64,000 bases of DNA from UBA1764 sp045616685 (GCA_045616685.1 JAZLHF010000004.1:89300-153299), one strand, 5' to 3'. Positions 32,701 to 39,338 are shown, numbered from the stretch's first letter. Notes: a model not told the origin generated them from the sequence alone. Translations and numbers: made by a program.

Positions 32701-33833
32701 TGGTTATTACATCTATAAACAACATCATGCTTCTTGCCACCATATACACATCTTCCTGAATATGCTACATAATTATTTAGTTTGTCTATGCTCTTGCTAA
32801 ACACTTCCTTATATTTATCCGGGCAATAGGTCTTAATATAATGCTTTAACAGCTTTAAGTCTGATGCATGCTTATCATAAGACAAACACTTTGCAACTGA
32901 AATATAGCTCTCACCATCTAATATTTCAGCAAGAAGGCACCAATCATACACAGCTTTTAATGTCTCTATTAAAAAGGCATAGTCACCAAGCGAATTTTGT
33001 AACTTAATCCACTGTTCATCCCAATTTGCAGCAGAAAATGAAATTTTACTAATTTCCTCCGTATCAATTGAGTCATCATTTATAATATCTTTAATTGGAA
33101 CCGTGCCTCCAGATAAAAGTTTTACGACATTTTTTAATGTTCCTATATGTTCATCATCAGTTGATGTGATATTAAGAATTTCAGATGCTTTCTTTTGTAT
33201 ACCAAGGCTACGATTTTTCAAAACATCTGCAAACTGATTAATATCATCTACCTCAAAGTTCATTTCAAGCTCTGATGACAATGCTTCAACTAACGAGTTA
33301 TAGACATTGGAAAAATTTGACACATTGGAAAAATGCTGCCCAGGGAACAAGAAATGTCCTCTATGCTTTAATATGTTATGAAGCGCCAGATAGATAAGCC
33401 TTATATCATGTTTTGTATCATTTTCTATAAGCTCTTTTCTGAGATGATAGATTGTAGGATATTCTTTATAATAATGAACGTCATTATAATTAGAATCATT
33501 GAATAGTGTATATATTCCATCAACCTTCTTATCTCCATCGTAAAACTTACTTTCCTTCATTCTAAGATAAAATGTTGGGTCAACTTTACATATTTCTTCT
33601 GCGAAAAGTTCTTGTAGAATTGCTATACGATCATTTCTCCTGTCAAGTCTGCGTCTCGCAGTTCTAAAAGTTCGCCTCTCTGCGGCAGTTTTTGCATTGT
33701 CAAATAACCGGATTCCCCACATGGATTTTCCATTAAATTTCAAAACATTATACTGGTCATCTGTTACAGCCCAACCAATAGAATCTGTACCTATATCCAA
33801 ACCAAGATAATAATCGCAAAATTCTTTTCTCAT
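29775..33833 (-). CDS. cas9: CRISPR-associated endonuclease Cas9, type II-A
   Basis: RNA-guided DNA endonuclease of 1352 residues, the usual II-A size. RuvC-I has Asp13 in YYLGLDIGTDSIGWAV. The arginine-rich bridge helix follows (RRTFRTARRRLDRRNDRI). RuvC-II has Glu784 in CVFIEMARGEEEK, the HNH domain has His866 in NIYDVDHIIPQSK, and RuvC-III has His996 and Asp999 in YHHAHDAYLN. All nuclease residues are intact. The C-terminal about 250 residues should hold the PAM-interacting domain; the PAM cannot be read from sequence. The GAGGTG site (33842-33847) lies eight bases before the ATG and next to the divergent tracrRNA promoter. Confidence 0.98.
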   Translation of the reverse strand: MRKEFCDYYLGLDIGTDSIGWAVTDDQYNVLKFNGKSMWGIRLFDNAKTAAERRTFRTARRRLDRRNDRIAILQELFAEEICKVDPTFYLRMKESKFYDGDKKVDGIYTLFNDSNYNDVHYYKEYPTIYHLRKELIENDTKHDIRLIYLALHNILKHRGHFLFPGQHFSNVSNFSNVYNSLVEALSSELEMNFEVDDINQFADVLKNRSLGIQKKASEILNITSTDDEHIGTLKNVVKLLSGGTVPIKDIINDDSIDTEEISKISFSAANWDEQWIKLQNSLGDYAFLIETLKAVYDWCLLAEILDGESYISVAKCLSYDKHASDLKLLKHYIKTYCPDKYKEVFSKSIDKLNNYVAYSGRCVYGGKKHDVVYRCNNQEEFCKYIKSLFAKVECDELEFKAMIERLNNHTFLPKQVMSSNSVIPYQVHKIELDKILENAEKEYSFLKNKDDYGYTVSDKIKSLMTFRIPYYVGPLNDAHKDAKNGHNHAWVIRKEAGKVYPWNFEQKVNVSESAEQFIVRMTNKCTYLYGADVLPKNSVLYSKFMVLNELNNLRINQEKISVELKQRIFSDLFLKLKKVTRRSLINYLTIECGFNEKEDVISGIDGDFKSNMSSYIDMQSILGEAANDKALVETIIRYIVLFGDDSKMLERSINDKYPNIFGESQLKQIAAKKYSGWGRLSREFLEEITAPDKETGEYRNIIHALWDNEDNPNLMQLLSDKYGYQKAIDEYNGKFSPEDEILTYDIVDKLYISPSVKRMLWQTLLIVKELRKILGHDPKCVFIEMARGEEEKKQRKESRKEKLINLYKKCKDEERDWVSEISNIDEASFRRDRLYLYYTQMGKCMYSGESITLQDLFDTNIYDVDHIIPQSKCKDDSIDNRVLVKKQKNGEKSDVYPLNRECQKQNREFWKYLYSHGFISKKKYDKLIRQTELSAEELADFVERQLVETRQACKAAANVLKKCLDSNIVYVKASNVSKFRQDIGFVKCRAVNDYHHAHDAYLNIVVGNVYYTKFTLNPINFIKDSSFKYNLHRMFDFDVVRNGRTAWIAENGQSISTVKKNLANNNIQFTRYAYIDKGELFNQQLVAPKEKLRPIKQNDERLLNVTKYGGYNSVKIAYFVLVKYFAKKKEIRSIEPIPVYVSNMLSNNKDVVRLYLEERLNADRIEILIDKIKLSSLIEKDGWKAHISGGATQLEIRNANQLLLDPDLYKYCKEISNYIDRCKDSNIKVGELSALKFKNIYAEKNIELYKAIERKMQSRIFATLYSGTVANAILNGYNSFVELSIERQLVVLYDILNILHCSPTRGNLKSIGGSNDVGRLFVSKRISDNNKLKLINQSVTGLFEQIVDLSLL

Positions 33834-33834
33834 A

Positions 33835-33863
33835 TTGACACCTCATATTAATTGTTATAAAAT
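33835..33863 (+). promoter_or_regulatory. tracrRNA promoter
   Basis: TTGACA (33835-33840) and TAAAAT (33858-33863) are spaced by 17 bases on the plus strand. The -35 box lies directly between the cas9 start codon and its ribosome-binding site on the opposite strand. Transcription would begin near 33870, just before the anti-repeat. Confidence 0.75.
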
Positions 33864-33869
33864 GAAGTC

Positions 33870-33988
33870 ACCTAGAGGATGACTACCCTTTAGAATTATA
33901 CCACAAGTTCAAATAACGATTTATCGAAATCGTCCGCAAGGACTCCCACTGTGGGGTATTAAAACTATCTGCCAAGGTAGTTTTTTTA
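33870..33988 (+). ncRNA. tracrRNA
   Basis: Transcribed away from cas9. The anti-repeat begins at about 33880 (TGACTACCCTTTAGAATTA, then TACCAC) and pairs with the crRNA repeat through about 24 bases with one G-U wobble. Next comes AAGT opposite GA, exactly the bulge seen in the S. pyogenes duplex, then a lower stem TCAAAT with GTTTGA. Three hairpins follow: ACGATTT/AAATCGT (33916-33933), TCC-GCAA-GGA (33933-33942) and CCCACTGTGGG (33945-33955). ACTATC/GGTAGT (33964-33981) with TTTTTTT is the terminator. The 5' end is inferred from the promoter. Confidence 0.92.
33895..33903 (-). promoter_or_regulatory. Extended -10 for cas9 inside the tracrRNA anti-repeat
   Basis: The minus strand reads TGGTATAAT, a perfect extended -10. 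It lies within the DNA of the anti-repeat and would start cas9 transcription near 33888, about 55 bases before the ATG. In the array repeats the same position is TGGTGTAAT. No good -35 is seen, as is common for this promoter class. Confidence 0.55.
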
Positions 33989-34017
33989 TTTATCCTATTT
34001 TCTACTTATATTATTCA

Positions 34018-34194
34018 TTATATTATGTATATTTGTACAAATATTTGCACAGATGTATAGTTTTGTCCCATAATTTTCAACATTTTCTTTTTTGTTGCAC
34101 TGTTCGCCTCTGTTACTCCGCTTTTTAAAAGTTCATCTTTCGCTTTATTGATGGCATTTCCAAAGCCTTCGACAATACCACTCTCAAAAATCAC
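34018..34194 (-). CDS. Doubtful 58-residue ORF with a repeat-like 5' end
   Basis: A GTG-started frame (starting VIFESGIVEGFGNAINKAKD) ends at a TAA at 34018. Composition looks coding-like (LLKSGVTEANSATKKKMLKI), but no ribosome-binding site or homology is evident. Its 5' part shares 12 bases, TTTGAGAGTGGT on the minus strand (34177-34188), with the start of the CRISPR repeat. It could be a gene remnant carried on the island or chance. I cannot assign a function. Confidence 0.2.
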   Translation of the reverse strand: MIFESGIVEGFGNAINKAKDELLKSGVTEANSATKKKMLKIMGQNYTSVQIFVQIYII

Positions 34195-34244
34195 ATTTTC
34201 TCACTCACGGTTTCTAAGCACTTAATTTGTCTCAAAGACCAAAT

Positions 34245-34284
34245 ATAAAATAGGTCTCTAAGTTATTAACTTAAAGACCTATTA
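34245..34284 (-). terminator. Intrinsic terminator after guaA
   Basis: On the minus strand AATAGGTCTTTAAG pairs with CTTAGAGACCTATT (one mismatch) around a short AT loop, followed by TTATATTT. It lies 42 bases after the guaA stop, on the island side of the attachment-like site. Confidence 0.75.
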
Positions 34285-34325
34285 GTAATTGATTTCTCAA
34301 TATTTAGTTATGATTACCTTAGCTT

Positions 34326-34340
34326 CTATTCCCATTCGAT
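34326..34340 (+). repeat. guaA-proximal copy of the putative attachment site
   Basis: CTATTCCCATTCGAT, the complement of the last five guaA codons with the stop. It is repeated with one mismatch at 23941-23955. The two copies bracket abiE and the whole CRISPR-Cas locus (about 10.4 kb). Confidence 0.65.
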
Positions 34341-35330
34341 TGTTCCAGAGTTCTTCTTTGGATCTTTAGGTGATACATCCCAAAGTACTCTGTTAACACC
34401 TTTCACATTCTTGAGAATTCGATCTGTAATTTTCTGAACGAGCTTCCAATCAAGCTTAACAGGGGTAGCAGCGGTAGCATCTACAGAATTCACCGCACGA
34501 ATTACTACTGGCCAAGCATAAGTTCTTTTGCCGTTCTTAATTCCTGTTGTCTTAAAATCAGGAACGACCGTGAAGTATTGCCATACTTTGCCCTCGAGGC
34601 CAGCCTTCTTAAACTCATCACGAAGGATTGCATCAGATTCGCGAACTGCTTCAAGTCTATCCTTTGTGATAGCGCCAACGCATCTTACACCAAGTCCCGG
34701 GCCTGGGAATGGCTGACGGTTAACCATATTTTCTGGAAGGCCAAGAGCCTTACCAACTACACGAACCTCATCTTTATAAAGGAATTTAACTGGCTCAACA
34801 AGAGCAAACTTTTGCATGTTCTTTGGAAGTCCCCCTACATTATGGTGAGCCTTAACTCCGCCTTTTGATTCGAGAATATCAGGATAGATTGTGCCCTGTC
34901 CTAAGAACTCAACGCCTTTAATCTTCTTTGCCTCTTTTGCAAATACATCGATAAATTTGCTGCCGATAATCTTTCTTTTCTTTTCTGGATCATCAACACC
35001 CTTAAGAGCCTTTAGAAAATCTTCGCTTGCATCTACATAAACAAGATTTGATTTGAACTGCTTTGAGAAAACCTTGCAAACCATTTCAGGTTCACTTTTT
35101 CTAAGAAGCCCATGGTTTACATGAACGCAGGTAAGTTGGTCTCCGATCGCTTTAGCAATAAGTGCAGCGCATACAGAGCTGTCTACGCCCCCAGATAATG
35201 CGAGAAGGACTTTCCCGTCACCAACTTGCTTTTTTATTTCTTTTACTTGTGCATCAATGTACTTTTTTGCCTGAGCCTGAGTCTTAATTCTTGCTAAGCT
35301 CTTCGGTCTTACATCAGTTGCTTTTGCCAT
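34326..35330 (-). CDS. guaA: GMP synthase, ATP pyrophosphatase subunit (no glutaminase domain)
   Basis: Aminates XMP to GMP using ATP. The 334-residue protein has the PP-loop LLALSGGVDSSVCAALIA (about 40-57), GQGTIYPDILES, KAHHNVGGLP, the RQPFPGPGLGVRCVGA motif and the C-terminal dimerisation region ending GTIEWE. It lacks the about 190-residue N-terminal GATase domain of normal bacterial GuaA (about 510-520 residues), so the glutaminase must be a separate protein or ammonia is used directly. No glutaminase gene is in this window. Its 3' end is the proposed island integration site. Confidence 0.9.
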   Translation of the reverse strand: MAKATDVRPKSLARIKTQAQAKKYIDAQVKEIKKQVGDGKVLLALSGGVDSSVCAALIAKAIGDQLTCVHVNHGLLRKSEPEMVCKVFSKQFKSNLVYVDASEDFLKALKGVDDPEKKRKIIGSKFIDVFAKEAKKIKGVEFLGQGTIYPDILESKGGVKAHHNVGGLPKNMQKFALVEPVKFLYKDEVRVVGKALGLPENMVNRQPFPGPGLGVRCVGAITKDRLEAVRESDAILRDEFKKAGLEGKVWQYFTVVPDFKTTGIKNGKRTYAWPVVIRAVNSVDATAATPVKLDWKLVQKITDRILKNVKGVNRVLWDVSPKDPKKNSGTIEWE

Positions 35331-35435
35331 AAATAGCCTCCATTTATAGAAACAAAATAATTATCAATATATGATATTTCATTATAATTCTTTTAAAGAC
35401 CATCTACAAGAAAAAACTGTCTGCGCTCAGAAGCC

Positions 35436-35464
35436 TTGATTTTTAAAATTGTTTGTATTACAAT
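35436..35464 (+). promoter_or_regulatory. Promoter of the cysK leader transcript
   Basis: TTGATT (35436-35441) and TACAAT (35459-35464) are exactly 17 bases apart. Six bases later comes the ATG of the polycysteine leader ORF (35471), so transcription should start at or within a base or two of that ATG. Confidence 0.75.
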
Positions 35465-35470
35465 ATTGTC

Positions 35471-35530
35471 ATGAACGCTAATAAGAATTATACAAATTGT
35501 TGTTGCTGTACATCGTACCGACTTGGCTAA
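35471..35530 (+). CDS. Polycysteine leader peptide upstream of cysK
   Basis: A 19-codon ORF that reads MNANKNYTNCCCCTSYRLG and stops at TAA. Four consecutive Cys codons (TGT TGT TGC TGT, 35498-35509) are very unlikely by chance next to a cysteine synthase gene. There is no Shine-Dalgarno sequence; the promoter -10 ends six bases before the ATG, so the ORF is probably leaderless. Leaderless polycysteine ORFs act as cysteine-responsive attenuators in mycobacteria; a similar role here is inferred from the codons, the downstream stems and the terminator. Confidence 0.8.
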   Translation: MNANKNYTNCCCCTSYRLG

Positions 35531-35620
35531 GCAAAGGCTTCGCACAAGGCGGTATTTGAAATGTCTTGTGCGCATCAACATTTGTTTTACTGCTATGCGA
35601 GCAAGGCGCATAGCTTTTTT
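35516..35620 (+). promoter_or_regulatory. Cysteine attenuator: competing stems and terminator before cysK
   Basis: Segment 1 TACCGACTTG (35516-35525) pairs with segment 2 CAAGGCGGTA (35545-35554). CGCACAAG (35541-35548), overlapping segment 2, pairs with segment 3 CTTGTGCG (35565-35572). Segment 3, extended to CTTGTGCGCAT, pairs with ATGCGAGCAAG (35595-35605). The terminator is GCTATGCG/CGCATAGC (35592-35614) with TTTTTT. A ribosome stalled on the Cys codons would leave segment 1 free, so 1:2 forms, 3 pairs with the terminator arm and cysK is read. A ribosome at the stop codon would block segment 1, letting 2:3 and the terminator form. Confidence 0.72.
35592..35620 (+). terminator. Leader terminator upstream of cysK
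   Basis: GCTATGCG, a seven-base loop and CGCATAGC form a perfect eight-base stem followed by TTTTTT, only 28 bases before the cysK start. A terminator inside a promoter-to-gene leader implies conditional readthrough. Confidence 0.92.
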
Positions 35621-35648
35621 ATTTCAAAATACATAGATGGAGAAAAAA

Positions 35649-36602
35649 ATGAAACATTATACCGGAAATACCCCAATGGCCGATATCACATATAAATATA
35701 ATGGCAAAATCGGACATGTATATGCAAAACTTGAATATTATAATCCAACAGGAAGCATTAAAGATAGAATTGCCGAATATATAATCAATAAAGCAATCGA
35801 AACTGGAGAACTTAAAGATGGGCAGGCAATAGTAGAGACTACAAGTGGAAACACGGGAATCGGAATAGCTGCATACGGAGCATTAACAAAACATCCTGTC
35901 CATATCTTTATGCCTACATGGGCAAGCGAAGAAAGAATCAAGCTCATGAAAATGTATGGCGCAAATGTTCACCTTATAGACCAGGATAATGGTGGATTTC
36001 TTGGCTGTCTTGATAAAACTGTGAAATTAGCAAACGAAATTAATGGTTTTAAATTTAATCAATTTGCAAATAAAGACAATATGTTGGCTCACTATAACAA
36101 CACTGGTGTGGAAATTTTAAAGCAGCTTCCAGATGTTACTGATTTTGTTTCCGGAGTTGGTTCCGGCGGAACAATCATGGGTATAGGTAGCAGATTAAAG
36201 GAAGCAAACAATGCTAATATTGTTGTAATTGAACCTGATTGCGCGCAAATTCTCGCAGGGAAAAAAGCGACACGCCTTCACAAAATTGAAGGGATAGGCG
36301 ATGATATAGTTCCGGGAATTTATGATGCAAAACTTGTTAATAGTATGCTGGCTATTAACGATGATGATGCTGTTGCAATGTCAGCAAAGCTTGCTAAAGA
36401 ACTCGGCCTTGGTGTTGGAATTTCATCAGGAGCAAATTTTCTTGGCGCAGTTCTTTCAAATATTCGTGACAATCAAAAAATTGCCACTGTATTTTCAGAC
36501 GACAACAAGAAATATCTGTCAACAAGCCTCGCAGAATCACCAAATGCTGCCCCAGGCATGATATCAGAACAAATTGAATTATTAGAAGTAGTAAAAATAT
36601 AG
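35649..36602 (+). CDS. cysK: Cysteine synthase (O-acetylserine sulfhydrylase)
   Basis: PLP enzyme that makes L-cysteine from O-acetylserine and sulfide. The 317-residue protein has the cofactor Lys in NPTGSIKDRIAEYI (about 35-48), the substrate-binding loop ETTSGNTGIGIAAYG (about 65-79), the PLP phosphate loop SGVGSGGTIMG (about 170-180) and late GISSGANFLGAV. The ATG at 35649 is chosen because GGAG lies six bases before it; an ATG at 35637 lacks a site. It sits behind the polycysteine attenuator, supporting a biosynthetic cysteine role rather than cystathionine or other beta-replacement chemistry. Confidence 0.93.
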   Translation: MKHYTGNTPMADITYKYNGKIGHVYAKLEYYNPTGSIKDRIAEYIINKAIETGELKDGQAIVETTSGNTGIGIAAYGALTKHPVHIFMPTWASEERIKLMKMYGANVHLIDQDNGGFLGCLDKTVKLANEINGFKFNQFANKDNMLAHYNNTGVEILKQLPDVTDFVSGVGSGGTIMGIGSRLKEANNANIVVIEPDCAQILAGKKATRLHKIEGIGDDIVPGIYDAKLVNSMLAINDDDAVAMSAKLAKELGLGVGISSGANFLGAVLSNIRDNQKIATVFSDDNKKYLSTSLAESPNAAPGMISEQIELLEVVKI

Positions 36603-36605
36603 AAC

Positions 36606-36633
36606 AAAAGCCCGAGTGTCAGCTCGGGCTTTT
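36606..36633. terminator. Bidirectional intrinsic terminator
   Basis: AAAAGCCCGAG, a six-base loop and CTCGGGCTTTT lie between the convergent cysK and ABC-transporter genes, with T-runs on both strands. Confidence 0.92.
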
Positions 36634-36637
36634 AGCT

Positions 36638-37732
36638 CTAATGATTAATTAATGTTAATTTTACATTGTTAGTATATTCCGCATCAGGAGTACTTTTGTA
36701 CTCGATTTCATCAGCAGCATTATCTAAAAGCTTAAGGGACAGAACATTCTCCGTCTCACGTGGATCGAGAGGCTTCCCGTTATACTTAACATCAACAACA
36801 GCTGCATCCTCTGGCTTTTTATAAATAATCGAGAACAGAATATGAGGGTCATCAAGAACCGGAAGCAGAATCTGTTCACAAAGCTCTTCAAATGACGCCT
36901 GAAGCCTAGCAATTAACTTAAGTGGTACTTGCTCTTTAGTGCCAAAGTCCATAATCTCACTATTGATTGCAATAAAATCAAAGTGGGCTTTTGTGATTTC
37001 TGTATGAAACTCTTTATGCAAGTGCATAAACTTGAGAACTCTTTCATCAGTTGGATGATCAAATACTTCTTCCGGAGTTCCATCCATATAAATTCCACCT
37101 TGATCCATGTAAAATACACGGTTGGAAATTTCTCTAGCGAAACGCATCTCGTGAGTGACAATAAGCATTGTTTTACCCATCTTGGCTAAATTCTTAATAA
37201 CGGTCTCAACCTCTTTAACCATTGATGGATCAAGAGCTGATGTAGGCTCATCCAAAAGAATTACTTCTGGATTCATAGAAAGCGTACGAGCAATTGCAAC
37301 ACGTTGTTTCTGTCCACCAGACAACATTGAAGGATAATCCATAGCGCGGTCGCTAAGCCCAACCATTGTTAGCAACTTTATACCCTGATCATATGCATCT
37401 TGAGCGTTCATATTACGCAAGTCCATTGCTGGACGCATAACATTTTCTATAACAGTTAAGTGCTCAAATAAGTTAAATGACTGGAAAACCATACCAATCT
37501 TTTTGCGAATCGCTGTAAGATCGCATGCAGGATCTGTTATGTCTTGTCCATCAACAAATATCTGTCCGGATGTAGGTTCCTCAAGCATGTTGATTAAACG
37601 AATCAGAGTTGACTTTCCTGTTCCAGAAGGTCCAATTATTGAGATAACATCGCCTTCATTAATTGTTACGTTAACATCCTCAAGAGGAGTTATAATTTGA
37701 TACTCTTTGCGCAGATGGGAAAGTTTAATCAT
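36638..37732 (-). CDS. Amino-acid ABC transporter ATPase with C-terminal RsbW-like domain
   Basis: Residues 1 to about 240 are a polar-amino-acid ABC ATPase of the GlnQ type: Walker A IGPSGTGKSTLIRLINML, signature LSGGQKQRVAIARTL, Walker B VILLDEPTSALDP and switch His in MLIVTHEM. The last 120 residues are extra. They resemble a degenerate HATPase_c domain of the anti-sigma kinase group: LIARLQASFEELCEQILLP like an N-box, VDVKYNGKPLDPRE like D-G-x-pFdP, then LLDNAADEIEYKS and NNVKLTLINH. GlnQ proteins normally end near residue 245. Its start overlaps the upstream permease fusion by eight bases. Confidence 0.88.
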   Translation of the reverse strand: MIKLSHLRKEYQIITPLEDVNVTINEGDVISIIGPSGTGKSTLIRLINMLEEPTSGQIFVDGQDITDPACDLTAIRKKIGMVFQSFNLFEHLTVIENVMRPAMDLRNMNAQDAYDQGIKLLTMVGLSDRAMDYPSMLSGGQKQRVAIARTLSMNPEVILLDEPTSALDPSMVKEVETVIKNLAKMGKTMLIVTHEMRFAREISNRVFYMDQGGIYMDGTPEEVFDHPTDERVLKFMHLHKEFHTEITKAHFDFIAINSEIMDFGTKEQVPLKLIARLQASFEELCEQILLPVLDDPHILFSIIYKKPEDAAVVDVKYNGKPLDPRETENVLSLKLLDNAADEIEYKSTPDAEYTNNVKLTLINH

Positions 37733-39338
37733 GTACTTTCACCCCCTTAAGAATAGCAATTTTTCTATTTTCAAGACTGATATTAAATTCGACTTTCTTT
37801 ACCAACCTTGTCAACAACCATGCCATCATGAAATAGATGAATGCTGCTGAAAGTAATGGGAAAAATGCATCAAATGTGTGGCTACGAATAATATCGCTAA
37901 CCTGGGTCAAGTCGCTAACCGCAATGTATCCAACAATTGCCGTCTCTTTGATTAATGCAATAAGAGCCCCATTCACCCCTGGTAGAAAGTACTTAGCTGC
38001 TTGAGGCAGGATAAACTTAATCAGCGCCTGACGTTCTGAATAACCAAGGGCAATAGCCGCTTCTCTTTGCGTGCCACTTATAGCGTTAACGCCTCCCTTT
38101 AGAAGGTCAAAAACATTGCCAGCGAATAATAATGAAAAACCAATAATCGAAACTATTATGCCATTAACATTGGATGAACCGAATATTATATAATAGATTA
38201 TCATCAAAATCACGATAGATGGCAATCTTGCAATAGTTTCTCTAATGGCATCAAAGCTGCGGCAATAAAATTTATTACCACGCCAATATATCAAATAGAA
38301 AATGAATCCTGCAACCGCTCCGATAGCCGCCGAAGCAACAACAATTAAAAATGTTGTTTCAAGACCTCTAAGAAACAGCTTCCATCTATCTTCTTTTACA
38401 AATGTTTTACTGAATCTATCTAATATCTTTTCGATTAAAGGAACTGATTCGTTTGCATCCTTATTGTCCTTAATTACAGCTACAACGCCTCCTTCGTAGT
38501 ATGGCTCTGAGAAATAAATACTTTCTTTTCTTTCATCGGTAATGGCAAGACAAGAAGCTGCCATATCACACTTGCCAGAGCCTAAGGATGCAAACAGTCC
38601 ACTCGCATTATAGTTTACAATTGTAAGGTCGTATCCATATTCTTTACAAAACCGATATGCAAGATCTATATCATAACCAACATATTTATTATCTTTAACA
38701 TAGACAAATGGAGGCCCAACAACAGTACAAATAGACATTGTTAATTTACCATTCTCACCTGTCAAACTATCAAGATTGACTACCATAAGGCTTTCATCTT
38801 CGCCAAACCAAATATTATCAATATCTGCTAAAGTACCATCCTCTTTACACTTTATAATAAAGTCTGACATCTGCTCGCAAAGTGCTACGCTTCCCTGTTT
38901 TGCCTTCGGAAAACAGAAAGCATATCGTTCTGTCGTTAATGTAGCTAATACTTTATGATTCTCAAATTGACGAGTCGCAAGGCGAGCAATTGGAGCATCC
39001 GTTAAATATGCCGCAACTTTTCCTGTTTCTAAAGCAGTCACCATATCTGATGTAGAATTGTAATAACTTTGTTCAGAATTTGGCAAATACTGAGAAGCTA
39101 CAATATCAAACATTGTACCTGTTAAAACGGCAATCGGTTTTCCTGCCAAATCAAACTGTGAGCGGATAGCATTGTCATTACTAACTGATAGAGGTTTATT
39201 TGCATCAACTGCTGTTTCGCCAGTATTTAAGTGATTGTCGATATTTTGTTGTTTTTCTTTGTTTTTACATCCACCAAAAATAAATAAAATTAATACAAGC
39301 AGTATGGTGGTGAGTAAAAATTTGATTTTCTTACTCAT
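37725..39338 (-). CDS. Amino-acid ABC transporter fusion: substrate-binding lipoprotein plus permease
   Basis: The 537-residue protein starts with a lipoprotein signal (LLTTILLVLILFIFGGCKN, lipid Cys about 24). Two type-3 solute-binding domains or lobes follow (about 60-175, and about 180-300 with GKCDMAASCLAITDERKESI and YFSEPYYEGGVVAVI). The C-terminal 220 residues are a polar-amino-acid permease with TTFLIVVASAAIGAVAGFIF and the ATPase-contact EAA loop EAAIALGYSERQALIKFILP. Such fusions (GlnPQ-like) carry both receptor and channel in one chain. The ATPase gene overlaps downstream, so together they make a complete importer; glutamine or a related amino acid is the likely but unproved substrate. 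Confidence 0.9.
   Translation of the reverse strand: MSKKIKFLLTTILLVLILFIFGGCKNKEKQQNIDNHLNTGETAVDANKPLSVSNDNAIRSQFDLAGKPIAVLTGTMFDIVASQYLPNSEQSYYNSTSDMVTALETGKVAAYLTDAPIARLATRQFENHKVLATLTTERYAFCFPKAKQGSVALCEQMSDFIIKCKEDGTLADIDNIWFGEDESLMVVNLDSLTGENGKLTMSICTVVGPPFVYVKDNKYVGYDIDLAYRFCKEYGYDLTIVNYNASGLFASLGSGKCDMAASCLAITDERKESIYFSEPYYEGGVVAVIKDNKDANESVPLIEKILDRFSKTFVKEDRWKLFLRGLETTFLIVVASAAIGAVAGFIFYLIYWRGNKFYCRSFDAIRETIARLPSIVILMIIYYIIFGSSNVNGIIVSIIGFSLLFAGNVFDLLKGGVNAISGTQREAAIALGYSERQALIKFILPQAAKYFLPGVNGALIALIKETAIVGYIAVSDLTQVSDIIRSHTFDAFFPLLSAAFIYFMMAWLLTRLVKKVEFNISLENRKIAILKGVKVHD

Noticed and set aside
34177..34220. Regulatory crRNA-like guide aimed at the cas9 promoter
   Set aside because: The bases upstream of the half-repeat show no visible match to the cas9 promoter or other window sequence.
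23941..34340. Integrase or excisionase for the proposed island
   Set aside because: None of the genes inside is a recombinase, so only a relic or externally mobilised island can be proposed.
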